From: Tissierella creatinini
Lineage (GTDB): Bacteria; Bacillota; Clostridia; Tissierellales; Tissierellaceae
Assembly (NCBI GenBank): GCA_005046945.1
Contig: SUSS01000027.1
Span: 1-36,205 of the forward strand
Length of the DNA: 36,205 nucleotides
Direction: 5' to 3'
In this document: positions 32,298 to 36,205 of the stretch, piece by piece
Layout: each line of letters starts with the position of its first letter
Position numbering within the stretch: position 1 is the stretch's first letter
Program-made: the position numbers and the translations under genes
The notes under the pieces: generated by a model
Database searches by the model: none
The model's input: only the letters and a program-made list of their open reading frames with translations
Told to the model about the DNA's origin: nothing

Positions 32298-32747
32298 CTA
32301 ATTTTCAATTTCCACAATGACATTGCGCTCATATTCATCGATATAATACCGAAATTTAATGGTCTCACCTGTGCTAAGGTGAATATTTTCAAATTCATTC
32401 TTAAACTCATCAGACAACACAAATGCCCTCGTCGCTTTTTCTTCAGGGACGCCCGAAATAGTTATCTCTATTATGTTACTGTCGATTTGCCCCTGATAAG
32501 CTCCTGTATCGACCTTAAAGTCTCTTTCTAATTCCGTCCCGCTCTCTGCCATGTCTGACAGCGTATCAGACGGCGATGCATATTCGTCTTTATTTTGAGA
32601 CGGCTGCATCTCTTCCTGTTGCTTTACCGCATCATTTGAATCATCCTCAATAATGTTTGAGTGCAAGAAAAAACTGCTTTGTCCAACAAGCAAAATTATG
32701 AAAATTATCAAAACTATAAGGGAAAAAATCAAAATAATCTTTTTCAT
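32298..32747 (-). CDS. Membrane-anchored extracytoplasmic protein, unknown
   Basis: A 149-residue protein: one N-terminal membrane helix (KKIILIFSLIVLIIFIILLV, residues 2-21) without a lipobox cysteine, an acidic, Ser/Gln-rich linker to about 75, and a beta-rich C-terminal domain (IIEITISGVPEEKATRAFVL). ATG 32747 with GGAGG six bases upstream; the frame is open to 32780. No family recognised. Its place between the PLDc_N-like protein and the ABC ATPase suggests a role beside the exporter, such as a sensor or accessory subunit. Confidence 0.7.
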   Translation of the reverse strand: MKKIILIFSLIVLIIFIILLVGQSSFFLHSNIIEDDSNDAVKQQEEMQPSQNKDEYASPSDTLSDMAESGTELERDFKVDTGAYQGQIDSNIIEITISGVPEEKATRAFVLSDEFKNEFENIHLSTGETIKFRYYIDEYERNVIVEIEN

Positions 32748-32810
32748 ATAGTGCCTCCACAATTTAAATATTTTTAGCAATAAAAATTTTTACAAACTTT
32801 TTTACCGTAA

Positions 32811-33023
32811 TCATTTAGACTCCTTCTTTCTTCCCACTAAAAGGAACAAAACAGGGCCTATCACATTGACAAACAGACAAATTAAAAACCATGCCCATTT
32901 GTTTAAGTTTTGTACACCTTCCCTGAAGATTTTGATGCCGCAGTATACCGCCAGACTAAGTTGAAGGAGAATAAGCGGGGAGAGGATTAGGAGCATATCC
33001 TTTGTAAGTACAAACTCATTCAT
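32811..33023 (-). CDS. Small membrane protein with PLDc_N-like domain (YxlE-like)
   Basis: A 70-residue protein with two membrane helices (about 9-31 and 42-62), the pattern LSPLILLQLSLAVYCGIKIF, NKWAWFLICLFVNVIGPVLF and a basic tail GRKKESK of the phospholipase-D N-terminal (PLDc_N) family. The Bacillus subtilis relative YxlE is an antagonist of the SigY system, also next to an ABC exporter. The first helix resembles the start of the histidine kinase encoded at 34207-35574. GGAGG lies nine bases before the ATG. Confidence 0.78.
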   Translation of the reverse strand: MNEFVLTKDMLLILSPLILLQLSLAVYCGIKIFREGVQNLNKWAWFLICLFVNVIGPVLFLLVGRKKESK

Positions 33024-33046
33024 AACGTTACACCTCCATTAATGGG

Positions 33047-33226
33047 CTATTTGTCTCGCGGTTTTTTGTTTGCAGAAACCGCTCCGAGAACCACACCCAC
33101 ACCGGCTCCGATGCACAGCCACAGAACTACGTTCTGCAGAAGTGCCCCAAGCACTATGCCGACAGCAGCACACAAGCCGATAGCTGTCCCCATATTCCAA
33201 TAATCTGACATTTTCCGATTTCTCAT
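33047..33226 (-). CDS. 59-residue small membrane protein, Gly-rich
   Basis: Reads MRNRKMSDYWNMGTAIGLCA onward, ending NKKPRDK and TAG. AAGGAGG lies nine bases before the ATG at 33226. Two hydrophobic helices with small-residue faces (GLCAAVGIVLGALL; LCIGAGVGVVLGAV) are separated by QNVVLW. A longer overlapping frame (33039-33263) encodes a Cys/Arg/Ser-rich nonsense-like product and lacks a ribosome site, so this frame is the real gene. Function unknown; part of the exporter operon. Confidence 0.75.
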   Translation of the reverse strand: MRNRKMSDYWNMGTAIGLCAAVGIVLGALLQNVVLWLCIGAGVGVVLGAVSANKKPRDK

Positions 33227-33256
33227 TCGATTCGACCTCCTTAAATTGAGTTTTAG

Positions 33257-33427
33257 TCACCACAGTTGATACCTTCTAATTACCTCACTGGCTTCACAGC
33301 ATGTTTGCTCCTTTTTACGTTGCGCTTCACGCGCCTCGGCAACATAGAAACTTGGGTGGGCATATTCCCGCGATAGATGTCGTAGAAATTGAACTATTTT
33401 CTTGGGGATACTCTTTATAAACCTCAT
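33257..33427 (-). CDS. 56-residue basic small protein, first gene of the exporter operon
   Basis: From ATG 33427 (AAAGGT six bases upstream) it reads MRFIKSIPKKIVQFLRHLSR with FYVAEAREAQRKKE and CCEASEVIRRYQLW at the end. The N-terminal 20 residues form a basic amphipathic helix; a CC pair sits near residue 43. No family recognised. The longer frame to 33514 runs through the promoter region and is unlikely. Position, spacing (30 bases) to the next gene and a good ribosome site support it, though its small size leaves doubt. Confidence 0.6.
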   Translation of the reverse strand: MRFIKSIPKKIVQFLRHLSREYAHPSFYVAEAREAQRKKEQTCCEASEVIRRYQLW

Positions 33428-33470
33428 TATGATACCTTTCTCGAACACGGTTTCTGCTATTTCCATGTTT

Positions 33471-33538
33471 AGTATAGAAGATAAGGCGGTCATATGATAA
33501 GTTACTGGAGTCATATATCGGGTAATAAAAAACGGAAG
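33471..33538 (-). promoter_or_regulatory. Promoter with shared upstream element (copy 2)
   Basis: Minus-strand -10 TATACT (33471-33476), -35 TTATCA (33495-33500), spacer 18. The -35 box lies at the end of a 50-base block (33489-33538) nearly identical to 29004-29052. In this copy TTAC and GTAA arms flank CCGATATATGACTCCA and could form the two half-sites of a NarL-type dimer. It lies 40 bases downstream of the response regulator gene, so the exporter operon starts separately. Confidence 0.65.
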
Positions 33539-33553
33539 CCGCAGCTCCCGCTC

Positions 33554-34189
33554 TTAAAATCCTAATTGTTTGAAGTGCAATATGGCGTTCGCTCGGTCAG
33601 TGATTCCGGCTTTGCTGTAGATTTGACTGACATAGTTCTTGACCGTACCAACGGTTAGAAAGAGCGTCTGAGCGATTTCCTGATTGCTTTTCCCTTGCAT
33701 CAGCAAACGAATGATATCCTGTTCACGCTGGGTAAAGTCCTCAAGCGATGTTTGCGCTTTGCCTTGCCTGCCGATATGCTTTGTGATTTTGGCGGCAATG
33801 TTCCCCGGTAAAATGACGCTTCCTTGCACGGTGTCACGGATGGATTCGGCCAGTTTTACTCCGCTGATGTCCTTCAGAAGATACCCCGAAGCGCCGTGGG
33901 TGATGGCGCCGAGAATGGATTCGTCGTCATCAATTGTGGTTAATACTAAAACCGCTGTTTCGGGAAAATCTCGTTTGATCAGGCGTGTAGCCTCCACGCC
34001 TCCCATTTGCGGCATTCGAATATCCATAAGTACAACCTGCGGGCGATGGATTTCCGTTTGTTCATAGGCTTCCATGCCGTTTTTTGCTTCCGCCACTACC
34101 TGAATATCAGGATTTGTTTCAAGTAATACACGTAACCCATCCCGGATAATTGTCTGATCGTCAGCCAATAGAACGGTGATTTGATTCAT
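33554..34189 (-). CDS. NarL/LuxR-family response regulator
   Basis: A 211-residue two-component regulator. Receiver domain 1-120: acidic pair Asp10-Asp11, phosphoacceptor Asp56 (LMDIRMP), Thr84/85 switch, Lys106 (YLLKD). DNA-binding domain about 150-211: FTQREQDIIRLLMQGKSNQE and VGTVKNYVSQIYSKAGITDR, a complete LuxR helix-turn-helix. It follows the kinase gene by 17 bases and is its obvious partner. From position it probably binds the shared element at 33489-33538 and 29004-29052. Confidence 0.95.
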   Translation of the reverse strand: MNQITVLLADDQTIIRDGLRVLLETNPDIQVVAEAKNGMEAYEQTEIHRPQVVLMDIRMPQMGGVEATRLIKRDFPETAVLVLTTIDDDESILGAITHGASGYLLKDISGVKLAESIRDTVQGSVILPGNIAAKITKHIGRQGKAQTSLEDFTQREQDIIRLLMQGKSNQEIAQTLFLTVGTVKNYVSQIYSKAGITDRANAILHFKQLGF

Positions 34190-34206
34190 TGCACATCCTC
34201 CTTTCT

Positions 34207-35574
34207 TTACACGGCGGGGATAATTAGGCTGACGGTAAACCCTTCTCCTGGTGTGCTTTCTATTTCCAGTGTCCCGCCTACGCTTTGCACACGCTCCCGC
34301 ATAATGGATAGCCCGGAGCCGGACTTTATATCATCCGTTCCGCTACCGTTGTCTGTAAAAGCCAGCCGTAACTGTCCTTTATACTCGCCAATCAGGATGT
34401 CCGCATGCGTTGCCTGTCCATGCTTGATTGCGTTAGTTGTACATTCCTTTATTGCTGAAAGCAGAACACCAGCTTGATGCGGGGGTAGGCTGATTTCCGA
34501 CTCAACAACAAGGTGAATATCAAGTCCGGTGTCAGAACGGATTTCCTGTAAAAGCTGCTCAAGAACGGCGACAAAATTTGTTTCGTTTCCTGCCCTAACT
34601 ACTTTAACAGAAGCGCGAAGCTCCGAAAGCCCTCGCCGCACTTGCTCTTTGCCTTGATAGAGCTTATGTGCAGCCTGCGGCTCTGATACAAGTCCCTCTG
34701 CCGCTTCTAACGTCAGGACGGCTGCAGTCAGAGTATGGCCGACCGTATCGTGCATTTCGGCGGCAATGCGGTTTCTCTCCTCCACGACTGCTAAGCCCTT
34801 AAGCTTCTCGGATTGCTCATTCACTGTACGGAGAGCTGATTCTAACTTTACACTTGTAATCATCTGCTTTTTCAAAGTGTAAAAAGCAAGTAAGGCCAGC
34901 AGAACCACAATTGTGTTGACAAAAAAGTAGCGGACCAGATCAGTCATTTCAGCGCTTTCGGATAAAATTATTGTTCTTGCAGTGCTGCCCAAAAGATAAG
35001 CACCCAGCGCACCTATTCCATATGCCTTTGCGTGGGATAGCGATGCGTGGTTGATTGCACTGAATCCCGCAATGATTGAAAGAAATAAATTATCCCCCGA
35101 AACATCCAGATATTGGATGGGTATGCACAAAACAAGCTGCAGCATCGGCAAAAAGGGTTCGGCTAAAAGGCGTTTTTTCTCTGGGAGCAAATTATATAGT
35201 AGCATTATGAGAAAAGAGATTGATGACAGCCAAATCAAGGGGATGTACGTCGGAGTTCCGACATTCTCCGCAAGCATATGCAGGCCCATTACTTGATAAG
35301 CAATCAGCAGCAGGAAAAAGATGCCTTTATTTGTGAGATGGTTAGCCCTTTCCACTTCAACGGTAGTAGTGTCTTTTGGTCGCGTCTTTTCGGCACGAAG
35401 CAGATGAAAGGCAATAGCGGCCAGCCCGAAAATAGCAATAGACAAGATATATAGGGCACGCTGAAACGGCTTTCGATTATCTTCTCTCACGCCCTCCGCA
35501 ATGCAGAGTATCTGCATCAATAACTGAAGCAATACCCCTGGTAGCAGAAACGGCCAAATCTCTCCAATTTGCAT
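34207..35574 (-). CDS. HisKA_3-type sensor histidine kinase
   Basis: A 455-residue kinase with about seven membrane helices in residues 1-235, a short coiled linker, the dimerisation/phosphoacceptor segment RNRIAAEMHDTVGH (His275) and an ATPase domain with the N box ECTTNAIKHG (Asn381), DNGSG (408-412) and GSGLSIMRERV. The first 60 residues (LLPGVLLQLLMQILCIAEGV, then two helices) resemble the PLDc_N-like small protein at 32811-33023. No large extracellular sensor domain, so it likely senses within the membrane or through a partner. GAGGTAGG within the end of the protease gene serves as ribosome site. Confidence 0.95.
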   Translation of the reverse strand: MQIGEIWPFLLPGVLLQLLMQILCIAEGVREDNRKPFQRALYILSIAIFGLAAIAFHLLRAEKTRPKDTTTVEVERANHLTNKGIFFLLLIAYQVMGLHMLAENVGTPTYIPLIWLSSISFLIMLLYNLLPEKKRLLAEPFLPMLQLVLCIPIQYLDVSGDNLFLSIIAGFSAINHASLSHAKAYGIGALGAYLLGSTARTIILSESAEMTDLVRYFFVNTIVVLLALLAFYTLKKQMITSVKLESALRTVNEQSEKLKGLAVVEERNRIAAEMHDTVGHTLTAAVLTLEAAEGLVSEPQAAHKLYQGKEQVRRGLSELRASVKVVRAGNETNFVAVLEQLLQEIRSDTGLDIHLVVESEISLPPHQAGVLLSAIKECTTNAIKHGQATHADILIGEYKGQLRLAFTDNGSGTDDIKSGSGLSIMRERVQSVGGTLEIESTPGEGFTVSLIIPAV

Positions 35575-35578
35575 ATCC

Positions 35579-36151
35579 CTACCTCGCCTTCTTGATTAAC
35601 CTCATGGTTTCTGTGAGTGCATCCTTGGCGGGAACTGTCACATCCGGAATCAGAGGAGAATCAGATTTTGATGCGTCTGGTCGTATAAAATATTTATAAG
35701 ACACGGTAAAAACAAGCCGTGCATTCGGCGTCTGAAAATAAAGAATATCCCCATAAGACGAAGGCATGTTGCCGGGAATCTCCCCGACCACCGTCCCCAA
35801 TTTATTGTCTGAAATCAACGTTGCAAAGTCCATGGCCGAGCTAAACGTATCTGCTCCGGTCAGTACATATACATCACCTGAAAAGACTGGAGTAAGCTGT
35901 TGGTTTTTCCGGCTCTGTGGCTTGTTCTTCCGCAGGATTGAGCCAAAACGAACCTCGGAGGCACCGGTGAGATAACTTTCTGTCGGTAGATAGCGGATAA
36001 ACTCGTTCGCAATCAGCGAGTTTCCACCTGGATTGTTCCTTAAATCCACAATCACACTACGGATGTTGTTTTCCTGAACAGCCGTAAAGAAATCCCGCAG
36101 GCCGTTCTTGTATTCTTCATTATATACACATTGACGAAGATATGTCAACAT
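35579..36151 (-). pseudogene. S41-family peptidase, 5'-truncated
   Basis: The 190 codons encode the C-terminal catalytic core of an S41 (tail-specific protease-like) enzyme: VIVDLRNNPGGNSLIANEF, and the serine segment TGADTFSSAMDFA (Ser104 or Ser105), then GTVVGEIPGNMPSSYGD. Family members usually have 400-500 residues with a signal/anchor and further N-terminal domains, absent here. The ATG at 36151 lies in a 12-base direct repeat with no ribosome site and a stop a few codons upstream, so the gene was probably cut at 36.15 kb by a rearrangement. Its end overlaps the ribosome site of the kinase gene, showing it was the first gene of the kinase-regulator operon. Confidence 0.75.
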
Positions 36152-36163
36152 GATATGTCAACA
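36139..36163. repeat. 12-base tandem repeat at the break point of the S41 gene
   Basis: GATATGTCAACA occurs at 36139-36150 and 36152-36163, separated by one T. It lies exactly where coding similarity of the S41 peptidase ends and may mark an insertion or duplication scar. Confidence 0.75.
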
Positions 36164-36205
36164 CTTTCTTGGACAACTTTTTTCCGAACAATATAATTAA
36201 ATTCC

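Noticed and set aside
33039-33263. A 74-codon minus-strand frame rich in Cys, Arg and Ser
   Set aside because: No ribosome site, nonsense-like composition; it overlaps the 59-residue gene in another frame, which has AAGGAGG and sensible membrane helices.

Overview
The window looks like chromosome from a low-GC, anaerobic member of the Clostridia. This rests on AT-rich DNA with strong AGGAGG ribosome sites, two cobalamin riboswitches, an FMN riboswitch, a ykkC-type riboswitch, a fused cobA-hemD gene, a clostridial-type uroporphyrinogen cluster and decayed conjugative-element genes. Nearly everything is on the minus strand. The species cannot be named from the sequence alone.

Layout. At 1-0.9 kb is the 3' part of an IS1634-type transposase. 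At 1-4.3 kb is an ECF vitamin-type transporter (fused two-domain ATPase, T protein, S protein) under its own cobalamin riboswitch; a structured non-coding block that may derive from an IS605-type element separates the S gene from the rest. At 4.4-11.3 kb is hemA-sirC-hemC-cobA/hemD-hemB-hemL under a second cobalamin riboswitch: the whole path from glutamyl-tRNA to uroporphyrinogen III and precorrin-2/siroheme, so it is mainly wired for corrinoid supply. At 11.3-15.8 kb is ribD-ribE-ribBA-ribH plus a HAD phosphatase under an FMN riboswitch. At 15.9-19.1 kb are a CGGC-domain protein, an NAD synthetase, a small cysteine-containing protein (DUF6951-like) and an FAD-dependent reductase.

At 19.1-22.4 kb is a genomic graveyard: a DUF6544-like remnant, an intact YkvI-type membrane protein, an IS21-like end with three terminal repeats, a methyltransferase tail, and cargo of a decayed conjugative element (two DUF6103-like paralogues, one frameshifted, and a DUF3846-like pseudogene). 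At 22.6-26.3 kb are a flavin/PPOX protein and a solo B3/B4-domain protein behind a ykkC (guanidine-I-like) riboswitch, then a transsulfuration-type PLP enzyme divergent from a LysR regulator. At 26.3-27.1 kb is an 800-base non-coding stretch full of repeats, hairpins and a tRNA 3'-end remnant.

At 27.1-36.2 kb, which looks visibly richer in GC, is what seems to be one regulatory unit: a truncated S41 protease, a NarL-type two-component system, an operon of three tiny proteins, a membrane-anchored protein, an ABC-2 exporter and a membrane serine hydrolase, then a second operon (small membrane protein, ASCH-like protein, AraC/GyrI regulator). A nearly identical 50-base element overlaps the -35 box of both operon promoters, suggesting one regulator drives both. 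The histidine kinase begins with a segment resembling the small PLDc_N-like protein of the operon it probably controls. This unit is the best candidate for an undescribed system in the window.
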